Below are positions 1 to 8,243 of a DNA stretch of 64,000 nt, piece after piece; the stretch's first letter is position 1, and each line of letters begins with the position of its first letter. A model generated the notes under the pieces. It searched no databases, was not told the origin of the DNA, and saw nothing but the letters and a program-made list of their open reading frames with translations. The position numbers and the translations under genes are program-made. Source of the stretch: Intrasporangium oryzae NRRL B-24470 (GTDB lineage: Bacteria; Actinomycetota; Actinomycetes; Actinomycetales; Dermatophilaceae); assembly GCF_000576595.1 (NCBI RefSeq), contig NZ_AWSA01000019.1:1-64000 (forward strand). Reading direction: 5' to 3'.

Positions 1-1290
1 GGTAGGAGTGGGTGGCAGTGGGGGAGGCTTGCGCAGGCAACGTGGTGCCGTCGCCGAAGTCGAAGGCGTAGGTCAGCGCCTGGCCCTGCGGGTCGCTGGA
101 GGCGCCGGCGTCCGCGGTGACGGCCAGCGGGGTGAGCCCGGCGGACGGGGACACTCCCAAGCTGGCCACCGGCGCCAGCACCGGCACGGACGCGGTGACG
201 GTCTGCTGTGCGGTCGCGCTCAGCCCGGAGGTGTTCGTGACGGTGGCGCTGACGGTGTAGGCGCCGGCCGTGGCGTAGGTGTGGGTCGCGGTGGGGGAGG
301 CCTGGGCAGGCACGGTCGTGCCGTCGCCGAAGTCGAACGCGTAGGTCAGGGTCTGGCCCTGCGGGTCGCTGGAGGCGCCGGCGTCCGCGGTCACGGCGAG
401 AGGTGCGGTGCCGGAGACGGGCGTCACGCTCAGCGCGGCGGCCGGCGCCTGGATCACTGGCGGGTCGGACACGGCAAGGGTGCTGGCAGCGCTGTCGGAC
501 AGGCCCGAGGTGTTCGTGACGGTGACGGTGACGGTGTAGGCGCCGGCCGTCGTGAAGGTGTGGGTGGCTGTGGGGAAGGCCTGAGCGGGCAGCGTCGTTC
601 CGTCGCCGAAGTCGAACGCGTAGCTCAGCACCTGGCCCTGCGGGTCGGTGGAGGCGCCGGCGTCCGCGGTCACGGCGAGGGGAGCGGTGCCGCCCGTGGG
701 GGTCACACTGAGCGCTGCGGCGGGCGGCTGGACCACCGGCGCGTTCGCGGCTGTGACGGTGGCGCTGGTGGAGCTGCTGAGGCCGGTGCTGCTCGAGACC
801 GTCACCGTGACCGTGAACGTGCCGGCGCTCGGGTAGACGTGGTTCGCGGTCGCCGACGCCTGCGCCGGGAGAACGGTGCCGTCACCGAAGTCGAACGCGT
901 AGGCGAGGGTCCCACCCTGCGGATCCGTGGAGGCCGAGGCGTCCGCCGTCACCGACAGGGGTGCGATCCCGTTGCTGGGCGTCACGGTGAGCGCTGCGCT
1001 CGGTGGTTGGACGACCGGCGGCGGAGCCGTGACGGTGACGGAGCTGCTGGCCACCCCGCTCACACCGGACGTGTTCCGCGCGGTGACCGTCACGGTGAAG
1101 GTACCCGCGCTCTGGTACGTGTGCGTTGCGGTCGGGCTGCTCTGGGCGGGCAGGGTCGTCCCGTCGCCGAAGTCGAAGGCGTAGGTCAGGGTCTGGCCCT
1201 GTGGGTCGGTGGACGCGGAGGCATCCGCCGTGACGGCGAGCGGCGCCGTCCCCTGCGTGGGTGTCAGGGCCAGGGCGGCCGTCGGGGGCT
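1..1290 (-). repeat. Tandem PKD-domain coding repeats of about 270-282 bp
   Basis: Five copies of a PKD module are encoded in tandem inside the long secreted protein. The stretch coding for AFDFGDGT recurs near 48, 318, 600, 879 and 1159. The copies are close to each other at the DNA level, including the flanking TDPQGQ and PTATHTY segments, so recent duplication or gene conversion is likely. The array runs off the left edge. Confidence 0.85.
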
Positions 1291-3823
1291 GGATGGGCGC
1301 CGGCAGGACCTCCGGCTGGAACTCGTAGGCCCCGAGGTCGTCATAGAGCCGTGGTCCCGCAGCGAAGGCGTTGCTCACGTTGGGGTCGCGCACCCGCGGG
1401 TAGCCGAGGATGTCGGTCGCCTGCTCGCCCGGTATGCCGCTGTCCGCGCGGTCCAGTGCGGGTGACCCCTCCTTGAGCTGCAGCGCCCAGCTGGCGGGCG
1501 AGACGAACTTCGGGTCGGCCTGGACCCCGGACGCCTCCTGGCCTGATGCCTTCTGCATCGCAGCCAGCGACGTGAAGGTCGTGCCCCAGGCATACATGAC
1601 TCCGGACTTGGTCAGGTAGACGAGATTGTGGTCGACGAGGGTCGTGTTCTGGGCGCCGTCCCAGACCCCGATGTTCCCCGCCCGGCGGGCGCAGGCGATG
1701 CCGGCATACGCCGGATAGACGGCGTTGTCGACCGCGATGTTGTTGCCGATGCGATAGCTGCCCGACGTGGACCCCTCGAGGTTGACCCCCGTGGTGCAGT
1801 TGTGGAACACGGTGTTGCCGACGATCGTCCCCCCGGTCACGTTGAGGTTGTCGATGCCGTGGTCCCCGTTGTTGTAGGTGACGTTGAGCGTCACGAGGTT
1901 GTTGTTGGCCCCGGTGTAGAGCTGGATCCCGGAGTCCTCGTTGTCGTGGGTGACGTTGCGGATCACCGTGTTGCCCGGACTGGTGACGTTGATGCCGTTG
2001 GCGTTGCGCTGCCAGCCCTGCGCGTTGAAGCTCGACTGGTTGTCGCTCACCAGTGCCCCCGTGGAGGTGTTGGTGATGTAGATGCCCGTGTCGCTGTTGT
2101 GGTTCGTGTCGTTGTCGGACACGACCGCGTAGTTCGTCGCCCGGATGCTGATCCCCGGCGCGGTCGCGCCCTGGGCCTGCCGTCCGGCGTTGGTGACCGT
2201 GTTGCCCGTGACCGTGATGTGGTCGCTCTTCGTGACGTAGATCCCGTCACCCGTCGTCGCGGTGAAGGTGAGGTTGGCCAGGGTGATGTAGCTCTTGGCC
2301 GAGATGTACGCGCCGTTCGTGACCCCGGTGCCGATGACGGGGCTGCGACCGGGCCAGCTCGTGATCGTGATCGGAGCGCTCGCGGTGCCGGACGCCGAGG
2401 GCTTGATCGTCTCCGCGTAGGTGCCGTTGCCGATGTAGAGGGCGTTACCCGCCTGCAGGCGCGCAACGCCCTTGGTCAGGGTGCAGAAGGGCGCGTCGCT
2501 CGACCCCGTCCCCGAGTCGCTGCACGTCGGGCTCGTCCGGTCGACGTAGAAGTCGGTGGCGACGGGCAGCGCGGGAGGGGTGCCGATCACGTATTCGTCG
2601 ATGACGCTCCCGGCGCTGCACGTCAGGTCCTCCCCGGACGTCGACTGGTCGCAGATCGCCTGGAGCCTGAGGCCGGTGTCGCCCACGTCCACCCGCAGGT
2701 GCGAGAGGTGCATCGTCCGCAGCGCCGTCCGGACATCGGTGCTGGTCCAGGGCTGCTCGAGGGACGACGGTGCGCCGACCGTGACGTGGGTGACGCCCTG
2801 GATCGGCTGGAACCGCTCGTAGTCGTGGGAGTGACCGTTGATGTTGAGCACGTACTTGCTGTAGGAGTCGCCGAACCCCCCGAGGATGGAGGCGAGCTGT
2901 GCCTCGCCGGCGTGGTAGCCCGTCGAGTACGCCGGGCGGTGCCCGTACGTCACGATGTACTTGATGGTCGGGTCGTCCTGCGCCTGCCGCATGAGCGGGC
3001 CGGCCTTGGACTGCCAGTCGCTCCAGGCGCCGGTCCAGGGCTCGGGGTAGGAGATGAACCGGACCGGCCCCGAGTCGAACCAGCCCCAGTCGTTGCCGCA
3101 GCACGAGATCGCCGGCGAGCCGGGCGAGGCCGCTGCATGTGGCATGAGCAGGCGACCCTTGTAGTTGCGCAGGTCGTCCGACCCGGCCACGTCGTACTCA
3201 TGGTTGCCCCAGGCGGGCATGTAGGCGGACCGGTTGCTCCAACGCATGACGTCGTTGAAGTGCTGGTCGACTGCCGTGATGTTGCTGCTCGACCCGTTGG
3301 CGTACGTCAGGTCGCCGACCATCAGTACGAACGACGGGTCGTCGGCGCTGATGTTGTCGAGGGTCGTCGCGAGCTTGCTGAAGTGCGCCGTGTCCCCGAC
3401 ATCCCCGATGGCGTCGAACCGGAATGTCGACGTCGGCGGCGCGTGGAACGTGTAGTCGGGACCGCCCCCGATCGAGTAGTGGTAGGTGGCGCCGGCTGAC
3501 AGGCCGCCGAGCTCCAGCTGCCAGAAGGGGCCGGAGGACGACCACGGGGTCCACGCAGGGGCGACGCCGGTCGCGGTCTGTCCGTACTCGGTCGTCGTCC
3601 CCCAGCGCACGTCGTTGGCGGCACCGCGCCAGTCGATGGCGACGGAGCTGGAGCCGGTGAAGGTGTAGTGGACCTCATCGACCCCTGTCGCCGCCGAGCT
3701 CACGGCCGGGCGAGCGCCGAGGGCGAGCAGCAGGACGGCCACGAGGCACAGCGCGAGGCGCAAACCTGGGTGGGCGCGATGGTCGGAGCCGGCTCCTGCC
3801 GCGCGCGGGCGCGCACTGTGCAT
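1..3823 (-). CDS. Secreted metallophosphoesterase with right-handed beta-helix and PKD repeats (3' end outside window)
   Basis: The frame is open from an ATG at 3823 to the left edge, giving about 1,274 residues without a stop. Residues 1-45 form a signal peptide (Arg-rich start, Leu/Ala/Val core). An N-terminal beta domain of the purple-acid-phosphatase type leads into a calcineurin-like phosphoesterase with its metal motifs: GDVGDT near residue 140, GDLTYA, GNHEYD near 206 and GHSHDYER near 331. Residues of about 430-815 read as a parallel beta-helix (many short N-rich repeats such as GNTVTN and SDNDTNHNSDTGIYI). From about 835 there are at least five PKD domains with the FDFGDGT motif. Export and phosphoester or polysaccharide processing are inferred; the true substrate cannot be told. 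The start is supported by a TANNNT box seven bases upstream. Confidence 0.85.
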   Translation of the reverse strand, partial: MHSARPRAAGAGSDHRAHPGLRLALCLVAVLLLALGARPAVSSAATGVDEVHYTFTGSSSVAIDWRGAANDVRWGTTTEYGQTATGVAPAWTPWSSSGPFWQLELGGLSAGATYHYSIGGGPDYTFHAPPTSTFRFDAIGDVGDTAHFSKLATTLDNISADDPSFVLMVGDLTYANGSSSNITAVDQHFNDVMRWSNRSAYMPAWGNHEYDVAGSDDLRNYKGRLLMPHAAASPGSPAISCCGNDWGWFDSGPVRFISYPEPWTGAWSDWQSKAGPLMRQAQDDPTIKYIVTYGHRPAYSTGYHAGEAQLASILGGFGDSYSKYVLNINGHSHDYERFQPIQGVTHVTVGAPSSLEQPWTSTDVRTALRTMHLSHLRVDVGDTGLRLQAICDQSTSGEDLTCSAGSVIDEYVIGTPPALPVATDFYVDRTSPTCSDSGTGSSDAPFCTLTKGVARLQAGNALYIGNGTYAETIKPSASGTASAPITITSWPGRSPVIGTGVTNGAYISAKSYITLANLTFTATTGDGIYVTKSDHITVTGNTVTNAGRQAQGATAPGISIRATNYAVVSDNDTNHNSDTGIYITNTSTGALVSDNQSSFNAQGWQRNANGINVTSPGNTVIRNVTHDNEDSGIQLYTGANNNLVTLNVTYNNGDHGIDNLNVTGGTIVGNTVFHNCTTGVNLEGSTSGSYRIGNNIAVDNAVYPAYAGIACARRAGNIGVWDGAQNTTLVDHNLVYLTKSGVMYAWGTTFTSLAAMQKASGQEASGVQADPKFVSPASWALQLKEGSPALDRADSGIPGEQATDILGYPRVRDPNVSNAFAAGPRLYDDLGAYEFQPEVLPAPIQPPTAALALTPTQGTAPLAVTADASASTDPQGQTLTYAFDFGDGTTLPAQSSPTATHTYQSAGTFTVTVTARNTSGVSGVASSSVTVTAPPPVVQPPSAALTVTPSNGIAPLSVTADASASTDPQGGTLAYAFDFGDGTVLPAQASATANHVYPSAGTFTVTVTVSSSTGLSSSTSATVTAANAPVVQPPAAALSVTPTGGTAPLAVTADAGASTDPQGQVLSYAFDFGDGTTLPAQAFPTATHTFTTAGAYTVTVTVTNTSGLSDSAASTLAVSDPPVIQAPAAALSVTPVSGTAPLAVTADAGASSDPQGQTLTYAFDFGDGTTVPAQASPTATHTYATAGAYTVSATVTNTSGLSATAQQTVTASVPVLAPVASLGVSPSAGLTPLAVTADAGASSDPQGQALTYAFDFGDGTTLPAQASPTATHSY

Positions 3824-3830
3824 GAGGATG

Positions 3831-3836
3831 ACGGTA
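3831..3836 (-). promoter_or_regulatory. -10 box of a probably leaderless promoter for the secreted phosphoesterase
   Basis: On the minus strand the hexamer TACCGT lies seven bases before the ATG at 3823. This places the expected transcription start at or next to the A of the start codon. No Shine-Dalgarno sequence is present. The same arrangement recurs at several other genes here. Confidence 0.45.
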
Positions 3837-3955
3837 GGGCCGGCCGTCGACCGGGGGATCGGCCCGACGATCGAGCGGCCCTACGCCGATTAGGGGAGGA
3901 GCGGTCCGAGGTCAACCCGACGGACAGCGAGTGCCATGTCGCGGGGCGCTTCCCC

Positions 3956-4798
3956 TCAGAGCATGACCGCAGGACGTTGGGGCTCGAACGTGCGGATCTC
4001 ATCCGCGCCTGGCTGGATGATGCCGACTGACGACTCCGGCACCTCACGCCACGCTCCGGGGAGGTCCCGGAGCGGCTCGGAGACCACGAAACGTGTGTCG
4101 ACTCCCAGCCTCTGGAGCATCTCCACCTCGGGGTGCAGCTCGCGCAGGCGCGTCAGGGCGGTCGAGTGGAAGAGGCTGCGGCTCTGGTGCTGCGTCGAGT
4201 AGCGGAAGCACCAGACCGACTCGCCGTTCGTCGTCGCCATCGTCGCTTGGACGGCGTTGGGGATGCCGCGCCGCTCGGCGCGTTCTTCCACGAAGCCGAC
4301 GGCCTTGGCGACCCCCTCGACCGGGTCCTCCTCGAGCCCGAAGGTGAGGGCGAGGAAGAAGAGCACCTCGGAGTCCGTCGAGCCCTCGATCTCGGGGTAG
4401 AGCGACGGATCGACGGCGAAGACGAGCTCGCGCCTCAGGTCGTGGAAGCCGTTGAGCACGCCGTTGTGCATCCACAGCCAGCCGTCGTGCCGAAACGGGT
4501 GGCAGTTGCTCCGCTGCACCTCTGTGCCCGTCGACGCGCGCACGTGGGCGAAGAGGAGCGGGGTCCGCACCTGGCTCGTCAGCTCGCGCAGGTTGCGGTC
4601 GTTCCACGCCGGGTCGACGCTCTTGAAGATCGCCGGGGTCGAGCCTTCGCCGTACCACCCGATCCCGAAACCGTCGCCGTTCGTCGTCGTCGCGCCCATC
4701 TTCGAGTGGAGGCTCTGCTCGATGAGCGAGTGCTCCGGCTTGAAGAGGAGGTCCTCCGCGAGGACCGGGTCACCTGAGTACACCATCCATCTGCACAT
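3956..4798 (-). CDS. Class II glutamine amidotransferase (YafJ/EgtC-like)
   Basis: This 280-residue protein starts Met-Cys-Arg-Trp, and Cys2 is the expected N-terminal nucleophile of Ntn-type glutaminases. That decides the start at 4798 rather than an ATG further upstream that would bury the Cys. Other family signs are NGDGFGIGWYG, FAHVRASTGTEVQ, the oxyanion-region segment MHNGVLNGF and STDSEVLFF. The protein should hydrolyse glutamine; whether ammonia is passed to a partner is unknown, since no synthetase lies next to it. A GGAGG lies unusually close to the start. The next gene is divergent, 47 bases away. The family is secure; the exact substrate is not. Confidence 0.85.
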   Translation of the reverse strand: MCRWMVYSGDPVLAEDLLFKPEHSLIEQSLHSKMGATTTNGDGFGIGWYGEGSTPAIFKSVDPAWNDRNLRELTSQVRTPLLFAHVRASTGTEVQRSNCHPFRHDGWLWMHNGVLNGFHDLRRELVFAVDPSLYPEIEGSTDSEVLFFLALTFGLEEDPVEGVAKAVGFVEERAERRGIPNAVQATMATTNGESVWCFRYSTQHQSRSLFHSTALTRLRELHPEVEMLQRLGVDTRFVVSEPLRDLPGAWREVPESSVGIIQPGADEIRTFEPQRPAVML

Positions 4799-4845
4799 CC
4801 CTCCACGGAACCAGCGGTGGCCGTCCCGGTCATCGTCCGCTGCGC

Positions 4846-5259
4846 ATGAGTCGCGATGCCGGCCAAATCTCTGGTCCCGCGGGTCGGCTGCCGCGGATGC
4901 GTGCCATGGATGCACGTCCGTGGCCGATGCGCGATGGCTCCCTCGTCTTCCGCGAAGCGAGGGACGGCGACATCGAGCGTCTGCTGTCGCTCCGCAACGA
5001 CCCCGTCGTCAATCGCTTCATGGTGCGCACCCACGTGGACCCCGAGATGTTCCGGAGGGAGTGGCTCGACGTGCCGGCGAGTGACACCGATTTCTCTTGC
5101 GTCGTCGAGGGTGCCGGCATGCGCCGTGAGCAGCATGCCGTCGAAGGCCTCTGGCACGCAGAGCTGGGGTGGATCGACGAGTATCAGTACGCGCTCCTGG
5201 GTCGCGAGTGGCGCGCTCTGGAGCCCAGCAGGCGCGCCCGCCCCGGAAGCCGATGGTGA
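4846..5259 (+). pseudogene. GNAT-family acetyltransferase remnant with in-frame internal deletion
   Basis: The 137-residue frame begins like a RimJ/RimL-type N-acetyltransferase (GSLVFREARDGDIERLLSL, then LRNDPVVNRFM) and ends like one (GAGMRREQHAVEGLWHAELG, then WIDEYQYALLGREW). The two parts are joined directly after FSCVVE. The middle of the fold, which carries the acetyl-CoA-binding loop and its helix, is missing, so the protein is some 50-60 residues shorter than the usual 175-190. The fusion is in frame and no stop interrupts it. It therefore looks like an internal deletion product that cannot bind acetyl-CoA. The start is uncertain: ATG at 4846, 4897 or 4906, none with a good ribosome binding site. 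Confidence 0.6.
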
Positions 5260-5411
5260 CGGTCCCGGAACCACCACCCGGTGGACCTCGTGCCGCGAAC
5301 CGTGCCTCGGCGCGGGACGACCGTCTGCGGGTCCGCACGTCCTCACCGACGAGCCGCCCGCGTCGACCAGACTGAGAACCCGTCCACACCGTTCCACGGA
5401 GGAGAGCACTC

Positions 5412-5741
5412 ATGATCTTCATCACCGCGAAGTTCCCGATCAAGCCCGAGCACGCCGACGACTGGCCCGAGATCTCCCGGGCCTTCACCGAGGCCACGCG
5501 AGCCGAGGACGGATGCCTGTGGTTCGACTGGTCCCGAAGCCTCGACGACCCCACCGAGTACGTCCTCGTCGAGGCGTTCCGTGACGACGCAGCCGGTGGC
5601 GCGCACGTCCAGAGCGAGCACTTCCGGACGGCGACCGCGGAGCTGCCCGCATACCTCGTGCGCACCCCGGCGATCATCAACGTCACCGTCCCCGGGACCG
5701 AGTGGTCGGAGCTGGGGGAGATGGCGGTTGCCGCGGACTGA
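5412..5741 (+). CDS. Putative quinol monooxygenase (ABM domain)
   Basis: This 109-residue protein has the ABM ferredoxin-like fold pattern: a first strand MIFITAKFPIKPEHADDW, then GCLWFDWSRSLDDPTEYVLVE, and the helix AHVQSEHFRTATAELP. The family includes YgiN-like quinol monooxygenases and heme-degrading enzymes, usually cofactor-free or heme-binding dimers. A strong GGAGGAGA lies before the ATG. The gene stands alone between the GNAT remnant and a tRNA pair, so context does not refine its role. A polyketide-cyclase-like or stress role is possible. Confidence 0.75.
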   Translation: MIFITAKFPIKPEHADDWPEISRAFTEATRAEDGCLWFDWSRSLDDPTEYVLVEAFRDDAAGGAHVQSEHFRTATAELPAYLVRTPAIINVTVPGTEWSELGEMAVAAD

Positions 5742-5871
5742 CCCCTTGCGGGCCGGGCCGGTCGCAGCCTGCGACAGTGGCCGGGCCGGCCCCCGAGCCC
5801 GCCGAGCGGCATACGGGATCGATGGAGGGGTAGGCCGCCACGAGGGACCGAACGGCCGTGACGCCAGCGGG

Positions 5872-5902
5872 TTTCGCGGATTCGTGCCTCATCCGCTAAC
5901 GT
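5872..5902 (+). promoter_or_regulatory. Promoter of tRNA-Gly(GCC) copy 1
   Basis: TTTCGC at 5872 and TAACGT at 5897 are separated by 19 bases. The second tRNA-Gly(GCC), at 12983, has the same elements, the same spacing and the shared block CCTCATCCGCTAA. Conservation between two otherwise unrelated flanks supports a real promoter. Confidence 0.55.
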
Positions 5903-5942
5903 CTCCCACGCACCGCGCGGAGAGCGCTCCGGTCGGTGCCCC

Positions 5943-6015
5943 GCGGACGTAGCTCAGTTGGTAGAGCGCAATCTTGCCAAGGTTGAGGTCGCCGGTTCGA
6001 GCCCGGTCGTCCGCT
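5943..6015 (+). tRNA. tRNA-Gly(GCC), copy 1
   Basis: The 73-base gene folds as a cloverleaf with acceptor arms GCGGACG and CGTCCGC, a D-loop with GTTGGTAGAGC and a T-arm GGTTCGAGCC. The anticodon GCC is at 5976-5978. CCA is not encoded. The anticodon stem contains one T-G wobble pair that copy 2 replaces with C-G. Confidence 0.97.
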
Positions 6016-6043
6016 CTCGGGTCCCTGGTCGACAGGGGCACCC

Positions 6044-6115
6044 GGGCGATTGGCGCAGCGGTAGCGCGCTTCCTTGACACGGAAGAGGTCACTGGTTCAA
6101 ACCCAGTATCGCCCA
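6044..6115 (+). tRNA. tRNA-Val(GAC)
   Basis: The 72-base gene starts 28 bases after tRNA-Gly and is probably co-transcribed with it. The acceptor arms GGGCGAT and ATCGCCC pair fully, the anticodon GAC is at 6076-6078, and the T-arm reads GGTTCAAACC. The CCA end is encoded at 6116-6118, unlike the neighbouring tRNA-Gly. Confidence 0.97.
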
Positions 6116-6125
6116 CCACGCAGGA

Positions 6126-6156
6126 GCCAGGTCAGCCGGTCCCCTGCCGGCCTGGC
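6126..6156 (+). terminator. Terminator-like hairpin after the tRNA pair
   Basis: GCCAG at 6126 and GCCGG at 6135 pair with CCGGC and CTGGC at 6147-6156. The loop has seven bases and there is a four-base bulge. The following bases GTTCTC are only weakly T-rich, so efficiency is uncertain. Confidence 0.4.
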
Positions 6157-6330
6157 GTTCTCGATGTCGGGCGACCGGCCGCGTGGGTATGCCGCGGCTC
6201 GGGATCAGGACCTTGGACCCGTGCGCGTGGCCCGGCGCACTCGCAGCATGAGGGTGAGCCCAGCGTCGCCCCGGCGAGACCGGCCATCGTGAACCGTCGA
6301 GGGGGAGGCGCGCCACACGGAGGAGTCACC

Positions 6331-6807
6331 ATGGAGACCATCAAGCAGGCTGCGACCCACTTCCTGGGCCATCACCGCATCGCCGTCACCGGGGTATCCC
6401 GAACGCCGGCCGACCACGGCAGCAACGTCGTCTACAAGCGGCTCAAGGAGCGCGGTTACGAGGTCTTCGCCGTCAACCCGAACGCGGAGCAGGTCGAGGG
6501 CGACCAGTGCTACCCGGACCTGACGTCGATCCCGGGTGGGGTCGAGGCGGTGGTCATCGGCACCCGTCCCGAGCGCGCCCAGGGCACGGTCGAGGAGTGC
6601 GAGAGGCTCGGCATCAGCGAGGTCTGGATGCATCGCGCCTTCGGCATGGGGAGCGTGTCGCCCGAGGCCACGGCCTACGCCCGCGAGCACGGCATGACGG
6701 TGATCGACGGCGGCTGCCCGCTCATGTTCGACCCCACCGCGGACTCGGGCCACAAGATGATGAAGTGGGCCCTCACGATGAACCACCACGTCCCGCGGAG
6801 CGTGTGA
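6331..6807 (+). CDS. CoA-binding domain protein (YccU-like)
   Basis: The 158-residue protein is a single Rossmann-type CoA-binding domain of the kind found in succinyl-CoA synthetase alpha subunits. It shows IAVTGVSRTPADHGSNVVY near the start, VFAVNPNAEQVEGDQCYPDL, AVVIGTRPERA and IDGGCPLMFDP. The start at 6331 has GGAGG nine bases upstream. A longer frame upstream overlaps tRNA genes and was discarded. Such small proteins are thought to bind CoA or acyl-CoA in the cytosol; their role is not established. It may share a theme with the thiolase downstream, but 179 bases separate them. Confidence 0.85.
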   Translation: METIKQAATHFLGHHRIAVTGVSRTPADHGSNVVYKRLKERGYEVFAVNPNAEQVEGDQCYPDLTSIPGGVEAVVIGTRPERAQGTVEECERLGISEVWMHRAFGMGSVSPEATAYAREHGMTVIDGGCPLMFDPTADSGHKMMKWALTMNHHVPRSV

Positions 6808-6986
6808 AACCCACTGCCCGAGACACCGTCCGGGCGAGGCACCGTCCCGCCAGGCCATGAGTTCATGCTCGCCCCCTGTCAGCCTCCGGGGTCGAGTGGT
6901 GTCGGGGAGCCATGGACCCACGGCTCGGCGCGGTTAGCCTGATCGGGAGAGGTCGGGAGCCGACCGCTGCGACGGAGGAGAGGGCC

Positions 6987-8174
6987 ATGGGAGTGCGCGA
7001 GACCTTCGGCACGGACGTGCTGCTGACCGGCTGGGGCCACTCCCGGTTCGGCAAGCTTGCGGACGAGACGTTGGAGTCCCTGATCGTCAGCGTCTCGCGG
7101 GAGGCCATCTCCAACGCCGGCATCGAGCCGGCCCGGGTCGACGAGATCTACCTCGGCCAGTACAACTCGGGGATGGTGCCGCTCGGCTTCGCCTCCTCGC
7201 TCGCCCTGCAGGTCTCCGACGACCTCGCGAACACGCCCGCGACGCGGGTCGAGAACGCCTGTGCCTCGGGCTCGGCCGCCGTCCAGCAGGGCGTGAAGTC
7301 CCTCCTCGCGGGAACGGCACGCACGGTGCTCGTCATCGGCGCCGAGAAGATGACGCACGCCCCGGCCGACCTCGTCGGGGCGGCGCTCCTCGGCGCGGAC
7401 TACGAGCTGGCCGGCAGGGCCTCGAGCACGGGGTTCGCCGGCCTCTTCGCCGAGGTGGCCAGGCACTACGAGAAGCGGCACGGCCCGGTCGGCGACGCTC
7501 TCGGGCTCATCGCCGCGAAGAACCACCGCAACGGCGTGGACAACCCGTACGCCCAGCTGCGCAAGGACCTCGGCGCGCAGTTCTGCCAGACCGTGTCCGA
7601 CCAGAACCCCATCGTGGCGGACCCGCTCCGCCGCACCGACTGCTCACCGGTCTCCGACGGCGCGGCCGCCGTGGTCCTGTCCACCGCACCCACCTCGGGT
7701 GCGGCCACGGAGCCGGTGCGCCTGACGGGCTTCGGCCACGCCAATGACTTCCTCCCGGCGGCCAAGCGCGACCCGCTCGAGTTCGCGGGCAGCGTCGCCG
7801 CCTGGCGGCGCGCACTCGACATGGCCGGGACCGCCCTCGACGGCCTCGACCTCGTCGAGGTGCACGACTGCTTCACCATCGCCGAGCTCGTGCTCTACGA
7901 GGTCATCGGCCTCACGCCCCGCGGCCAGGGACGTCGGGCCGTCGAGGAGGGCTGGGTCGACCGGGACGGCAGGCTGCCGGTCAACCTCTCGGGCGGCCTC
8001 AAGGCGAAGGGCCACCCGGTGGGCGCCACCGGCGTGTCGCAGCACGTCCTGGCCGCCATGCAGCTCTCCGGCACGGCGGGGGCGATGCAGCTGGGCGGTG
8101 CTCGTCGCGCCGCAGTACACAACATGGGCGGCCTGGCCGTCGCGAACTACGTCAGCGTGCTCGAGGCCGTCTGA
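6987..8174 (+). CDS. Thiolase-family acetyl-CoA acyltransferase (SCP-x type)
   Basis: The 395-residue thiolase has the acylated cysteine in ENACASGSAA (Cys92), the histidine in EVHDCF and the final GHPVGATG motif. The sequence most resembles the SCP-x / type II thiolases used in steroid or branched-chain beta-oxidation rather than classic FadA. The start at 6987 follows GGAGGAGAG; an in-frame ATG at 6912 lacks a ribosome binding site. It converges with the SDR gene at 8244. It should cleave 3-oxoacyl-CoA with CoA, or run in the condensing direction; the chain length is unknown. Confidence 0.88.
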   Translation: MGVRETFGTDVLLTGWGHSRFGKLADETLESLIVSVSREAISNAGIEPARVDEIYLGQYNSGMVPLGFASSLALQVSDDLANTPATRVENACASGSAAVQQGVKSLLAGTARTVLVIGAEKMTHAPADLVGAALLGADYELAGRASSTGFAGLFAEVARHYEKRHGPVGDALGLIAAKNHRNGVDNPYAQLRKDLGAQFCQTVSDQNPIVADPLRRTDCSPVSDGAAAVVLSTAPTSGAATEPVRLTGFGHANDFLPAAKRDPLEFAGSVAAWRRALDMAGTALDGLDLVEVHDCFTIAELVLYEVIGLTPRGQGRRAVEEGWVDRDGRLPVNLSGGLKAKGHPVGATGVSQHVLAAMQLSGTAGAMQLGGARRAAVHNMGGLAVANYVSVLEAV

Positions 8175-8243
8175 GGCGCGGGTGCGCGCCTCGTCGGGGC
8201 CAGCCGCGCCCAGATGGCTCGGCCCCCTGGCCGAACGGTCGTG

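Noticed and set aside
8-1465. Long plus-strand frame of 485 codons
   Set aside because: It is opposite to the PKD repeats and has Arg/Gly-rich low-complexity sequence with no family signs; it exists because of the GC-rich repeat on the coding minus strand.
1628-3499. Plus-strand frame of 623 codons
   Set aside because: It mirrors the beta-helix and phosphoesterase coding region on the minus strand. Its Val/Asp/Arg-rich product lacks motifs, whereas the minus-strand frame shows clear metal-binding motifs.
6020-6044. Hairpin between the two tRNA genes
   Set aside because: GGGT/CCCTG...CAGGG/ACCC can pair but overlaps the first base of tRNA-Val; more likely a processing spacer than a terminator.
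5974-6330. Extended N-terminus of the CoA-binding protein from an upstream ATG
   Set aside because: The extension would run through both tRNA genes. The ATG at 6331 has a proper GGAGG site and starts the domain.
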